Below the pieces are notes generated by a model. The model was not told where the DNA came from. It saw only the letters and a program-made list of their open reading frames with translations, and ran no database searches. A stretch of DNA of 52,901 nucleotides, from assembly GCA_025359135.1 (NCBI GenBank), contig JANYHJ010000174.1, forward strand, positions 1-52,901. The letters are read 5' to 3'. Positions 1 through 8,467 of the stretch are shown here, one piece after another (positions within the stretch are counted from its first letter, which is position 1; each line of letters starts with the position of its first letter). The DNA is from Gemmatimonadota bacterium (GTDB taxonomy: Bacteria; Gemmatimonadota; Gemmatimonadetes; Gemmatimonadales; Gemmatimonadaceae). The translations under genes were made by a program, and so were the position numbers.

Positions 1-1308
1 TCGCTCGGTGAAGGCGAGGGTGCGCGGCGTGTAGGCGCCGCCCGAGCAGAAGATCATCCGGCTCATCAGTGCGGGCCGGTGCTCGGCGACCCAGTCGTGC
101 ACGGCGATGCCGTCCTGGTCCGGCATCATCACGTCGCACACCACCGCCGCCCACGGGCTGCCCTTGCCCAATTCGTCGATCGCCTCGCGCCCGCTGCCCG
201 CGAGCGTGAGGTCGAACTCGTGACGGAAGATGCGGGCGTAGGAGTCGAGCAGCATCGACTCGTCGTCGATGATGAGCACGCGGGCGCGCTCGGATGAGGC
301 CGACTGTGTGGGTGTCGGCGCCATGACGATCTCGGCGGACGGAGCAGCGGGGGCGCCGTCGCGCGGCAGTCGCACCTCGAACTCGGTGCCGCGCGGCGAT
401 GTCGCGAGCAATCGCAGCGTGCCTCCGTGGTGGCGCACGATGTCGGCGGAGATGGCGAGGCCGAGGCCGGTGCCCAGGTCGCGCGACTTGGTGGTGAAGA
501 ACGGCTCGAAGAGCCGCTGTTGCGCCTCCTCCGACATCCCGGCCCCCGTATCGCGGAACACGAGGCGCACCATGCCGCCATGCGCGTCGGCCGTCACGGT
601 GACGGCGTTCGTCCGCGCGGCACCTTCGGGAATCGCCTGTGCGGCGTTGAGCAGGAGGTTGGTCACGACCTGCGTGAGGCGCGTGCCATCGCCGCGCACG
701 CGCAGGCCGTCGGGCACGAGGATCTCGAGCTGCGCACGATAGCTGACCTCCGCGCGCACGAGGGTGCAGGCGTCCGCGACGACGTCCGCGATCTCGAACG
801 TGTCGACGCGATCGGGCTCGATGCGCGAGAAGTTGCGCAGTTCGCGCACGATCGTGACGATGCGCTCCACGCCGGTGATGTTGTCGCGGTTGATCTCGCG
901 CGCCTCGCGCAGCGCCTCGGCCAGCGCGGTCGCGTCGGCGCCCACCACGTGCGGCAACGCGGCGCCGGCGATCCGGGCGATGTTGCGCTCCACGGCCGCG
1001 AGGTTGGCGAGCACGAAGGCGGCGGGGTTGTTGAGCTCGTGCGCGACGCCCGCCGCGAGTTGTCCGACCGCGATCAGTCGCTCGTTGCGTACCGCGTGTT
1101 GCTGGTAGGCCTGTTCACGCACCTGACGCTGCGCCACCTCCTCGGCGAGCATGTTGAGGCCCGTGGCGAGCCCATCGAGGAGGTGGGTGCCGTCGCCCAC
1201 GCAGGCGCGTCGCCCGAAATCGTTCGAAGCAATCGCCACGACCACCTCGATCAACTCCGCGAGGCGCTCCTGGTCGGCCTCCGCACTCGTGATCCGCGGG
1301 CCCGTCAT
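1..1308 (-). CDS. Soluble hybrid histidine kinase with receiver domain, 3' end cut by window edge
   Basis: The 436 visible codons carry, in order, a HAMP-like segment (about residues 15-60), a HisKA dimerisation helix with the phospho-accepting His90 in GVAHELNNP, an HATPase domain (about 190-320, with a G-rich DTGAGMS box and GTGLGLAIS), and the start of a receiver domain from about 343 with the acidic pair IIDDES and phospho-acceptor Asp392 in VVCDVMMPDQDG. No membrane segment is visible, so it is probably cytoplasmic. It would autophosphorylate and pass phosphate to its own receiver. The ATG at 1308 overlaps the stop of the STAS-like gene in an ATGA junction, so the two are probably co-translated and may be partners. 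The receiver is incomplete because the gene leaves the window at base 1. Confidence 0.9.
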   Translation of the reverse strand, partial: MTGPRITSAEADQERLAELIEVVVAIASNDFGRRACVGDGTHLLDGLATGLNMLAEEVAQRQVREQAYQQHAVRNERLIAVGQLAAGVAHELNNPAAFVLANLAAVERNIARIAGAALPHVVGADATALAEALREAREINRDNITGVERIVTIVRELRNFSRIEPDRVDTFEIADVVADACTLVRAEVSYRAQLEILVPDGLRVRGDGTRLTQVVTNLLLNAAQAIPEGAARTNAVTVTADAHGGMVRLVFRDTGAGMSEEAQQRLFEPFFTTKSRDLGTGLGLAISADIVRHHGGTLRLLATSPRGTEFEVRLPRDGAPAAPSAEIVMAPTPTQSASSERARVLIIDDESMLLDSYARIFRHEFDLTLAGSGREAIDELGKGSPWAAVVCDVMMPDQDGIAVHDWVAEHRPALMSRMIFCSGGAYTPRTLAFTER

Positions 1309-1679
1309 TGCGCCGGCGCCGCGAAGGAGCTGAGCCACTCGACGGCTTCCGCTTCGCTGACGAACAAGCGCGTCGGTGTCTGCGGCCGGTTGAATCCGAG
1401 GTAGAAGTTGCCGAGCACGCGGCTGAGCGGTGACGCGATCAGGAGAGCGACCGCCGTCGTGAACGCCGTCGCATCGGATCCGGCAAACAGGGCACGCGCC
1501 TCGGCGGACTGCGACCGGATGGACCGCAGGTCGACGAGCACGGGCACGCGTCGACCGGGAACGAGCGAGGCGCAGGCCCTGAGGTTGATGCGCGCATCAT
1601 CGCCGGTGACTTCGGCCCTCGGGTGGAAGACCCCGAACAGGAAACGGTCGAGCCAGATCGTGCACGTGCGCGTTCTCAC
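1305..1679 (-). CDS. Small STAS/SpoIIAA-like regulatory protein
   Basis: A soluble protein of about 124 residues. Its pattern (an early WLD..LFGVFHP strand, then INLRACASL, VPVLVDLRS and a C-terminal FVSEAEAVEWL helix) resembles the STAS/SEC14-like single-domain proteins often placed next to histidine kinases. The fold call is from pattern memory, not an alignment. It lies between fabH and the hybrid kinase, with 68 bases to the fabH stop and an ATGA overlap with the kinase, so a role in regulating or tethering the kinase is a fair inference. The start is uncertain: GTG at 1679 sits just before the conserved strand, and GTG at 1715 would add 12 residues. Neither has a clear Shine-Dalgarno. 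Confidence 0.65.
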   Translation of the reverse strand: MRTRTCTIWLDRFLFGVFHPRAEVTGDDARINLRACASLVPGRRVPVLVDLRSIRSQSAEARALFAGSDATAFTTAVALLIASPLSRVLGNFYLGFNRPQTPTRLFVSEAEAVEWLSSFAAPAQ

Positions 1680-1747
1680 GGCGTCATTCGGCGGCGTGAG
1701 GAGGCTTGGCGCCACGAGCGCGATGGAGGCGATGGTCGCGTCCGTAT

Positions 1748-2872
1748 TCAGCCGTCGAACGCGCCGGCGACGAGCGTCGAGAGGCCCGCAGCAGAGCGGC
1801 CGTGCGGGTCCTGTGCCGCGCGAATCGCATTGATCATCTCGAGCGCCGACTGCGTGCACGGTGGGAGGCTCCGATCGCTCGTGCCGAGTGGCGTGACACG
1901 GTCGCCCCATTTGACGAGCGTCGCCGCCCACGTGAGGCCGCCGCCGAAACCCGGCATGAGGATCGTCGCGCCAGGCTTCACGCGTCCGGTCTCGAGCGCC
2001 TCGACCAAGGCCACGGGCACGGTGGCCGCGCTCATGTTCCCGTAGCGCTCCACGGTGAGCATGACCTTGTCCATGGGTAGCCCGGCGTACTTGGCCACGG
2101 ACTCGATGATGCGGAGATTCGCCTGGTGGGGCACCACGAGATCCACCTGTTCCGCCGTGATCCCCTGCTCCTTCATCACGCGCAGGGAGGCTTCGCTCAT
2201 GGCGTGCACGGCGCGCTTGAAGATGGCCGGGCCGTCGAAGTCCCACTTCGTGTCGCCGATCGTGATGTCGCGCCCCGAATAACCGACGCCGATGCCGCGC
2301 ACGCGCAGCGTCTTGCGCGCGAGGGCGTCGCAGCCGAGCACGCTGCCGATGACACCGCTCTCGGTGTCGGACGCCTGCAGGACGACGGCAGCGGCGCCGT
2401 CGCCGAAGAGGACGGCCACGCCGCGATCGCTCCAGTCCATGTACTTGCTGATGAGCTCGACCCCGATCACCACGGCGTTCTTGACGATGCCCGTGCGGAT
2501 CATCGACGTGGCGGTCGTGAGGCCGTAGAGGAAGCTCGTACAGGCCGTGTTGACGTCCATGGCGGCGGCCCGCGTGGCGCCGAGGGCCGCTTGCACGCCG
2601 GAGGCGCTGTTGGGCACCGCTTCCTCGTTGCTGCAACTGCCGTAGACGATCAGCTCGAGGTCGCCCGCATCGAGTCCCGCGCAGGCGAGCGCCCGTGCCG
2701 ACGCCACGACGGAGAGTTCCATCCCCGACACGTGCGAGACGCGTCGCTCGCGCATCCCCGTACGGGTGCGGATCCACTCGTCGTTGGTGTCGAGAAACGT
2801 GGAGAGGTCGGCGTTCGTGAGGACGGCGGGCGGCATGCAGGCCCCCCATCCGGTGATCGCGGCGTATGTCAT
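1748..2872 (-). CDS. fabH: 3-oxoacyl-ACP synthase III family protein (FabH-like)
   Basis: A thiolase-fold condensing enzyme of 374 residues. FabH starts fatty-acid synthesis by condensing acyl-CoA with malonyl-ACP. The Cys-His-Asn triad is present: Cys111 in VNTACTSFLYG, His249 in VVPHQANLR and Asn279 in ERYGNMSAA. The FGDGAAAVVL glycine-rich loop is also intact. The ATG at 2872 begins the usual MTYAAITGWG strand; longer readings into the upstream gap lack conserved sequence. It is about 45 residues longer than E. coli FabH, mainly through a C-terminal tail after the GFGGGLTWA segment. No other fatty-acid synthesis gene is nearby, so a secondary-lipid or specialised acyl role is as likely as the housekeeping one. 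Confidence 0.88.
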   Translation of the reverse strand: MTYAAITGWGACMPPAVLTNADLSTFLDTNDEWIRTRTGMRERRVSHVSGMELSVVASARALACAGLDAGDLELIVYGSCSNEEAVPNSASGVQAALGATRAAAMDVNTACTSFLYGLTTATSMIRTGIVKNAVVIGVELISKYMDWSDRGVAVLFGDGAAAVVLQASDTESGVIGSVLGCDALARKTLRVRGIGVGYSGRDITIGDTKWDFDGPAIFKRAVHAMSEASLRVMKEQGITAEQVDLVVPHQANLRIIESVAKYAGLPMDKVMLTVERYGNMSAATVPVALVEALETGRVKPGATILMPGFGGGLTWAATLVKWGDRVTPLGTSDRSLPPCTQSALEMINAIRAAQDPHGRSAAGLSTLVAGAFDG

Positions 2873-2962
2873 GCGCGGAAGAATGCAGGTTCGAGCGGCC
2901 GGGCGCCATGCCGCGCTGGACGGGTGCTTGCGAGCGTGCGCGGGTGGGCGGACATTCTCCTC

Positions 2963-3478
2963 ATGCATCGTACCGCCAGACTTCTCGTGTGCTCGCTGCT
3001 GCTGGGCGCGGCCGCTCACGCCGACGGACAGACGACCCCGCGCGGCTACCAGCTCGACGGCAACGCGCTGGTGCTGCCGATGCCCGTGACCTTCCTGGCG
3101 GACGGTGTCACGATGACACCCGCGAGCGACTCCGCGCTCGACCACGTCGCGGCGTATCTCGCCGACAAGACGTACATCACGCTGCTGCGCATCGAAGTGC
3201 ACGTCGACGCCGATGGCAACGCGGCGCGCGCCCAGACGCTCTCGCAACATCGTGCGTACGCGATTGCCATGGCGCTCGTGAAGCGCGGCGTGCTCTGCAC
3301 GCGGTTGCTCCCGATCGGATTCGGCGACACGAAGCCCGTGGCAGCCAACGACTCGCCCGGGAATCGCGCGCAGAACCGGCGCGTCATGTTCGTGAACGCG
3401 GCGCTGCGTGGACGCCCCATCGGCGGGATGCCCGTGGATGGTGGCGGGGTGAACGGCGGCGATCCGTGCAGCACGTGA
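2963..3478 (+). CDS. OmpA-like periplasmic domain protein
   Basis: A protein of 171 residues with an N-terminal signal peptide (LLVCSLLLGAAAHA, residues 7-20) and one OmpA/MotB-like peptidoglycan-binding domain. Family signs are the TLSQHRAYAIAMALVKRGV helix, the GFGDTKPVAAN loop and the NRAQNRRVMF ending. Such domains bind diaminopimelate in peptidoglycan. No beta-barrel is present, so it is a free or weakly anchored periplasmic protein. It runs in the same direction as the next three genes and its TGA lies 2 bases before the lipoprotein ATG. It is divergent from fabH with 90 bases between them. Confidence 0.85.
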   Translation: MHRTARLLVCSLLLGAAAHADGQTTPRGYQLDGNALVLPMPVTFLADGVTMTPASDSALDHVAAYLADKTYITLLRIEVHVDADGNAARAQTLSQHRAYAIAMALVKRGVLCTRLLPIGFGDTKPVAANDSPGNRAQNRRVMFVNAALRGRPIGGMPVDGGGVNGGDPCST

Positions 3479-3480
3479 CG

Positions 3481-4419
3481 ATGCGTGCACTCGCGGTCGC
3501 CGCGATGGCGCTGGCGGCCGCATGCGAGTCGAAGCAGGAACGCACGGCGGATTCACCCTTCACCGCCAGCGATGCGGCCCGCGCACGAGCGGCCGCCGAC
3601 CCGAGCGAGCACGCCGCGTTGCCGCCGTTCCTCCCCGGCGTCTGGAGCCGCGACTTCATCAGGCGACGCGGCGTGCTGGGTGAGAACCTCAGGGTGCGCT
3701 ACCTGCAGGCGCTCGGGCCGTTCGGGGACGTGCGCATTCCTTCCGATCGCGCGTCGAACGCGAAGGTCGGCGGATTCGACGACCTCACGGACGCGCAGCT
3801 GCGCGTGCTCGCACGGCAGAAGGGGTTCACGGGGCACACCACCTTCGACGGTCGCGTGGTGACCTGGCACCACGAGATCGATTTCCAGCCCGACAGCAGC
3901 CGCGACGCGTCGAACGTGAGCCTCGTCGACGACCTGCACTTCCTCGAGACCGGGCTCGATAGCTCGTTCGTCGAGCAGTACACGCGGCTCCCGCTCGGTG
4001 ACGGCCGCCGGTTCGCGATGCGCGTCGAGCGCAACGGCCGCCTCGACCGCGTGTTGATCGTCGTCGGCGACTGGTTCTACTTCGCGCGCAATCGGGCGAC
4101 CGCGTTGCCGGCCGCCGCTTCGTTCGATGCGTTGATCGCCGCCAAGGCGCCCACGCGCGCGCAACTCATCGCGTGGCTCGATTGCGAGCTCTCGGCTGGA
4201 CGCGTGTCCGGTGGCGTCGTCCCGTGGGAGATCCAGACGTCGACCTTGCCGTGGCGCGAAGGGCGTCACCTCGCGTTCGTGGACGCGCTCTCGGTCGATT
4301 CGGCTCATCGGGTCGTGTTCCCTGCCGCGTCCGCCGGCGAGCGCTGGTCGGTCACGCAGCAGGTCATGACGCCGGCAGCCCTCTCGGCGCTGTTCGCGCA
4401 CGCGCGTGCACGGCAGTAA
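3481..4419 (+). CDS. Lipoprotein of unknown function
   Basis: A protein of 312 residues with a lipoprotein signal: hydrophobic MRALAVAAMALAAAC with the likely lipidated Cys15, then a polar linker and a globular part. I do not recognise the family. The middle is rich in aromatic and charged residues (WSRDFIRRRGVLGE, VTWHHEIDF, GDWFYFARNRAT), which suggests a beta-rich fold. Probably at the inner leaflet of the outer membrane. ATG 3481 is chosen for the tight signal peptide; an in-frame GTG at 3475 overlapping the previous stop is possible. It sits between the OmpA-like gene and the SDR gene and is probably co-transcribed with them. Confidence 0.75.
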   Translation: MRALAVAAMALAAACESKQERTADSPFTASDAARARAAADPSEHAALPPFLPGVWSRDFIRRRGVLGENLRVRYLQALGPFGDVRIPSDRASNAKVGGFDDLTDAQLRVLARQKGFTGHTTFDGRVVTWHHEIDFQPDSSRDASNVSLVDDLHFLETGLDSSFVEQYTRLPLGDGRRFAMRVERNGRLDRVLIVVGDWFYFARNRATALPAAASFDALIAAKAPTRAQLIAWLDCELSAGRVSGGVVPWEIQTSTLPWREGRHLAFVDALSVDSAHRVVFPAASAGERWSVTQQVMTPAALSALFAHARARQ

Positions 4420-4429
4420 CGTTGCGCGC

Positions 4430-5191
4430 ATGACTGCCGCCACTCCCGTCGTCGACCTGCACGGACGCGTCGCGCTCGTCACGGGCGCCGCGCGAGGCCT
4501 GGGACGCGCGATCGCCGTGCGCCTTCACGAGCTGGGCGCCTCCGTGGGTGTCAACACGCGCGATGCCGCGCGCAGCGAGGCGCTGGCCGTAGAGCTCGGA
4601 GACCGCGCCTTCGCCGTGCCCGGCGACATCAGCGCCGACGGCGTGCCGGACGCACTCGTTGCGCGCATGCTCGCGCACTTCGGCCGTCTCGACATCGTGG
4701 TCAACAACGCCGCGCACGCGGAGTCCACGCGCTTCGGCGAGCTGGACGCCGCCGAGTTCCGCGCGGCGCTCGAGGTCAACATGGTGGCGCCGTTCCTGCT
4801 CACGAAAGCGGCGCTCCCGGCGATGAAGGCGCAGCAGTACGGTCGCGTCATCAACGTCTCGTCGCTGGCCGGTCGCATGGTGAGCACGCTCGGTGGCGCG
4901 CACTACACGGCGTCCAAGACCGGCCTGCTCGGCCTCACGCGCGCGTCGGCCAAGGAGCTCGGCCGCTTCGGCATCACGGTCAACGCCATCTGTCCGGGCA
5001 TGATCGACACGGAGCTCACGCGTGAGCACGCCAGCCCCGAACGACTCACGCAACTCGCGGCCGGGTACCCCGTGCCCCGCCTCGGCACGTCGCGCGAAGT
5101 CGCGGACCTCATTGCCTTCGTGGCGTCGGACGCGGCCGGCTACATCACCGGCGCCTCGTTCGACATCAACGGTGGCGACCTCATGATGTAG
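4430..5191 (+). CDS. SDR family NAD(P)-dependent oxidoreductase (FabG-like)
   Basis: A classical short-chain dehydrogenase of 253 residues. It shows the cofactor motif TGAARGLG (19-26), the NNAA stretch (92-95), and the catalytic Ser144/Ser145-Tyr159-Lys163 set in INVSS and YTASK, with PG at the end of the usual AICPGM segment. It interconverts a hydroxyl and a keto group on an unknown substrate. It resembles FabG but lies beside a transporter rather than fatty-acid genes, so the substrate cannot be named. ATG 4430 follows the previous stop by 10 bases; a start further upstream would overlap the lipoprotein gene. The next gene begins directly after its stop codon. Confidence 0.9.
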   Translation: MTAATPVVDLHGRVALVTGAARGLGRAIAVRLHELGASVGVNTRDAARSEALAVELGDRAFAVPGDISADGVPDALVARMLAHFGRLDIVVNNAAHAESTRFGELDAAEFRAALEVNMVAPFLLTKAALPAMKAQQYGRVINVSSLAGRMVSTLGGAHYTASKTGLLGLTRASAKELGRFGITVNAICPGMIDTELTREHASPERLTQLAAGYPVPRLGTSREVADLIAFVASDAAGYITGASFDINGGDLMM

Positions 5192-6448
5192 ATGAAACCC
5201 ACCACGCAGGTCCTCACCGCGCTCGGCACTGCGCTCGTCGTCGGGCTGGCCATCGGCGCCTCGGGCAGCCCGTCGCTCCTGTCCGCCACGGAGTGGCTCG
5301 TGCCGGTCGGTTCGCTCTGGGTCGCGGGCATCCGCATGACGGTCTATCCGCTTGTGGTGTCGCTCATCATCACGGGCATAGCGGCGGCCGACGAGCAGAA
5401 CATGGGACGCCTCGGCGTGCGCACCGTGCTGGTGTTCGTCGGCATGCTCGCCGTGCTCGCGGCTGTCGTGATTCCGTTGGCGCCGCTCGCATTCAGTGGC
5501 CTCGCGCCGTCCGCCGGCGTGCAGCTGTTGCCGCCGGGCGCTGCCGAAGCGGCGCGACAGGTGGCGGACGCCGGCGTCGCGACGTCGGCGTCCGCGTGGG
5601 TGCTCTCGCTCATTCCCACCAATCCGTTCGCAGCGGCCGCCAACGGCGCCATGTTGCCGCTCGTCATCTTCACCGTGATCTTCGCGATCGCTTTGGCGCA
5701 GCTGAGCGCGGAGCGGCGCGCGCCCCTGATCGGCGTCGCGCGCACGGTCGGTGATGCGATGCAGGTGATCGTGCGCGCCATCATCGCGCTGGCGCCGATC
5801 GGCGTCTTCGCACTGGTCACGCCGCTGGCCGCGCGCACGGGCTCGGCGTTCGTCGGCGCGATCGGCCTCTACATCATCATCTACAGCAGCGCGTGCGTCC
5901 TCTTCTCGCTGCTGCTCTATCCGGTGGTCGCCGTGCTGGCGGGGATCCCGATGCGCCGCTTCGCGAGCGCGGTGCTGCAACCGCAGTTGATCGCGTTCAC
6001 GTCGAGTTCGTCGATCGCGACGCTTCCCGCCATGGTCGAGGCAGTGAATGGTCCGCTCGCCCTGCCAAGTCGTGCGAGCGGCTTCGTGCTGCCGCTGGCG
6101 GCGAGCACGTTCAAGTACGCGAGTCCGGTGGCATGGGCCATCGGTGCCAGCTTCATCGGATGGTTCTACGGCGTGCCGTTGCACGCCGGCGAGTTGGGCA
6201 TCATCGCGTTCGCCGCGGTGTTCCTCGCCTTCGCCGCGCCTGGGGTGCCCAACGGCGCGTTCCTGATGCTCACCCCGCTCTTCGTGCAGGTCGGACTGCC
6301 GGCCGAGGGCATCGGCGTGCTGATCGCGCTCGACGCGATCCCCGACCGCTTCTCGACCACGCTCAACGTGACGGGCGATCTCGCTGCTGCGGCCATCGTG
6401 GTGGGACGAGAGCGCGCTCCGGCGAAGGACGCGGTCGTCAGCCCGTAG
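5192..6448 (+). CDS. Dicarboxylate/amino acid:cation symporter (DAACS/GltP-DctA family)
   Basis: A polytopic inner-membrane transporter of 418 residues in the glutamate/dicarboxylate symporter family. The family's serine-rich re-entrant loop is clear as SSSSIATLP, and the C-terminal substrate-binding segment has the TLNVTGDLAAA motif. It should import glutamate, aspartate or C4-dicarboxylates with Na+ or H+; the exact substrate is not readable. Its ATG follows the SDR stop with no gap (TAG then ATG), so the two are coupled. It ends 5 bases before the converging oxidoreductase gene with no clear terminator in between. Confidence 0.92.
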   Translation: MKPTTQVLTALGTALVVGLAIGASGSPSLLSATEWLVPVGSLWVAGIRMTVYPLVVSLIITGIAAADEQNMGRLGVRTVLVFVGMLAVLAAVVIPLAPLAFSGLAPSAGVQLLPPGAAEAARQVADAGVATSASAWVLSLIPTNPFAAAANGAMLPLVIFTVIFAIALAQLSAERRAPLIGVARTVGDAMQVIVRAIIALAPIGVFALVTPLAARTGSAFVGAIGLYIIIYSSACVLFSLLLYPVVAVLAGIPMRRFASAVLQPQLIAFTSSSSIATLPAMVEAVNGPLALPSRASGFVLPLAASTFKYASPVAWAIGASFIGWFYGVPLHAGELGIIAFAAVFLAFAAPGVPNGAFLMLTPLFVQVGLPAEGIGVLIALDAIPDRFSTTLNVTGDLAAAAIVVGRERAPAKDAVVSP

Positions 6449-6453
6449 CGCCG

Positions 6454-8460
6454 CTACGGAACCACGACGGGCGGCGCCTCTTCGTCGTACTCGAGCTTGA
6501 TGCGCTGCCGATCCGCGCCGCGCAGCGCGGAGATCAGCCCGTCGTTGAGCACCGCGAGCAGCTTGAGCGCGATCGGCGACTTCCGCTCGAGCAGCCGCTC
6601 GCACTCGGGTCGCTCGAGCTCCACCAGCACCGCGTCCTTTCCGATCGTGCAGGTGGCCGAGCGCGGCTCGCCATCGATCAGGCTCACTTGCCCGAACACG
6701 CTGCCGGCGCCGAGTCGCGCGAGCAGCTGGTGTCGCCCATGCACGGCGAGGCTGACGTCCACGATGCCGCTCAGCACCACGAAGCAGCTGTCACCCGGCG
6801 TGCCTTCCGCGAAGAGCAGCGTGCCCTTCCGCAGCGTCCAGCGCCGCATCGATGTGAGCACCGACCGCAGCTCCGCGGTGGTGAAGGCACGAAAGAGCGG
6901 GAACGCGCCGAGCATCTCGGGTAGCACGTCGCTGGCCGGTTCACTTTCGGCAATCGCCATCATCATGCGCGACGCACGCACCTGCACCGGCGCCGGCGGC
7001 TCGGCCAGCAGCGTGAGCGCGTCCGAGATGCGCTGGTTGACGATCTTGAGCTGGCGACAGAGCGAGGCCGCGATGCGCCAGAGTCCGTCGCGCTCCGACA
7101 TGAACACCGGCGCCGACGTCATGAGGCGCCGCGGCGAGAAGACGTCGTCTGGCACCCACTCGACCGGTTGGTTCGTGCGCGCCATCTCCGCGGCAGCGAG
7201 GCCGGCCGCGGTGGTGTAGCTGCCACCGTAACCGTTGAAGCCCGCGGCGATGATCACGCCAGGGCGCAGGAACCCGATCGCGGGGAGCTGGTCGGGTGTC
7301 ATGCCCAACGGGCCAACCCATTCACACGACGGAGCGCGCCCGCGCAACTCGGGGAAGTAGCGATCGCGGATCGCGAGCAGCTGCCGATGCACCTTGATCG
7401 ATCGCCGCCGCGACCTCGGATTGGCCATCGGACGATCCGCCCCGCCGCCCATGAGCACGGGAGCGCGTCCCTTGCGCGCCGCATCGCGCGGCTGGTTCCA
7501 GAACACCGGCCCGAGTTCGCTCGTGATGACGCGACCGCGCGCGCGGTCCGGTGCATCGTCGGTCACCTGGATCTGGCTCTGGTGCGGTCGGATGTTCGCG
7601 AGTTCCGGCAGGAGGCGCGACGTGAACGCATTGGTCGCGACCACCACGTGTCGTGCGACGATCGTGCCACGCGCGGTCACGATGCGATGGCGATCCGGGG
7701 CGTCGGATTCGATCGCGAGCACCGCGGTGCGCGTGTGGAGCTGCGCGCCGTGCGCCAGCGCCACCTGAAGCAGGCCGCACGCATACTTGAACGGATGATA
7801 GGTGCCGTCGCCGGGAATGAACCGGCCGAGATGCGCGTTGTCGATGCCGATCTCGCGCCTGATCTTGCCGCGCGACCAGAGTTCGATGCGCTGGCCATGC
7901 TGCGCCGCGAGTGCAAGCTCCTCGCAGATCCCCTGCTCTTCCTCGTCGCTGCTCGCGATGTGCAACCACCCACGCGGCGAAAAGTCGCACTCGATGCGTT
8001 CACGCCGGATGATGCCGGTGAGCAGGTTGCGGTTGCGAAGCGCCACGCCAAGCACGAGCGAGGCCTGACGCTCGCTTTCGGCGCGCAGTACCTCGACCGG
8101 CAGCTTGGGATAGACGCGGTGGAGAAAGGCGAGGCGTTCGCGCGCGAGCCCTTCGTAGGCGCCCACCGAGTTCTCGGGGATCAACTCGAAGTTGCCGCCA
8201 TTGCGACCGCTTGCTTCGTTGGCCGGATCGCCGGCGTCGAGCACCACCGTGCGCAGCGCCGACGCGCCGCGTACACAGTGGTAGGCAGTCGCGGCGCCCG
8301 TCAGCCCTGCACCCACCACCACCACATCCGTGTCGGCAGGCAGCTCTTCCGTGGATCGGAATCCGGCCAGTGGTTGGTGACCACGCAACCAGTACGGTGT
8401 GTCATCGGCCGGCAGCGCAATGGTATCGCGGGCGGGTCGTGGCGTGCGTGGACGCGTCAT
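6454..8460 (-). CDS. FAD-dependent amine/amino-acid oxidase fused to a cyclic-nucleotide-binding domain
   Basis: A 668-residue two-part protein. Residues about 45-430 form a DAO-family flavoenzyme: FAD motif GAGLTG (50-55), an ASGRNGGNFELIPE stretch typical of PuuB-like gamma-glutamylputrescine oxidases, and a C-terminal FAD contact near GFNGYGGSYTTAAG. After a linker of about 90 residues, 520-650 form a CRP-type cNMP-binding domain (FPLFRAF, EGTPGDSCFVVLSG, GSVFGQVSLIDGEPRSATC). This PBC-like loop has the glycine, Glu and the Arg-Ser pair expected for phosphate binding. Known: each half. Inferred: oxidation of an amine or amino acid under nucleotide control. Its ATG lies 7 bases after the M20 peptidase stop, so the pair is an operon. 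No signal peptide. Confidence 0.85.
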   Translation of the reverse strand: MTRPRTPRPARDTIALPADDTPYWLRGHQPLAGFRSTEELPADTDVVVVGAGLTGAATAYHCVRGASALRTVVLDAGDPANEASGRNGGNFELIPENSVGAYEGLARERLAFLHRVYPKLPVEVLRAESERQASLVLGVALRNRNLLTGIIRRERIECDFSPRGWLHIASSDEEEQGICEELALAAQHGQRIELWSRGKIRREIGIDNAHLGRFIPGDGTYHPFKYACGLLQVALAHGAQLHTRTAVLAIESDAPDRHRIVTARGTIVARHVVVATNAFTSRLLPELANIRPHQSQIQVTDDAPDRARGRVITSELGPVFWNQPRDAARKGRAPVLMGGGADRPMANPRSRRRSIKVHRQLLAIRDRYFPELRGRAPSCEWVGPLGMTPDQLPAIGFLRPGVIIAAGFNGYGGSYTTAAGLAAAEMARTNQPVEWVPDDVFSPRRLMTSAPVFMSERDGLWRIAASLCRQLKIVNQRISDALTLLAEPPAPVQVRASRMMMAIAESEPASDVLPEMLGAFPLFRAFTTAELRSVLTSMRRWTLRKGTLLFAEGTPGDSCFVVLSGIVDVSLAVHGRHQLLARLGAGSVFGQVSLIDGEPRSATCTIGKDAVLVELERPECERLLERKSPIALKLLAVLNDGLISALRGADRQRIKLEYDEEAPPVVVP

Positions 8461-8467
8461 GAGTCGG

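Noticed and set aside
4364..6604. Minus-strand frame of 746 codons opposite the SDR and symporter genes
   Set aside because: Arg/His/Glu-rich shadow; both genes on the other strand have complete family motifs.
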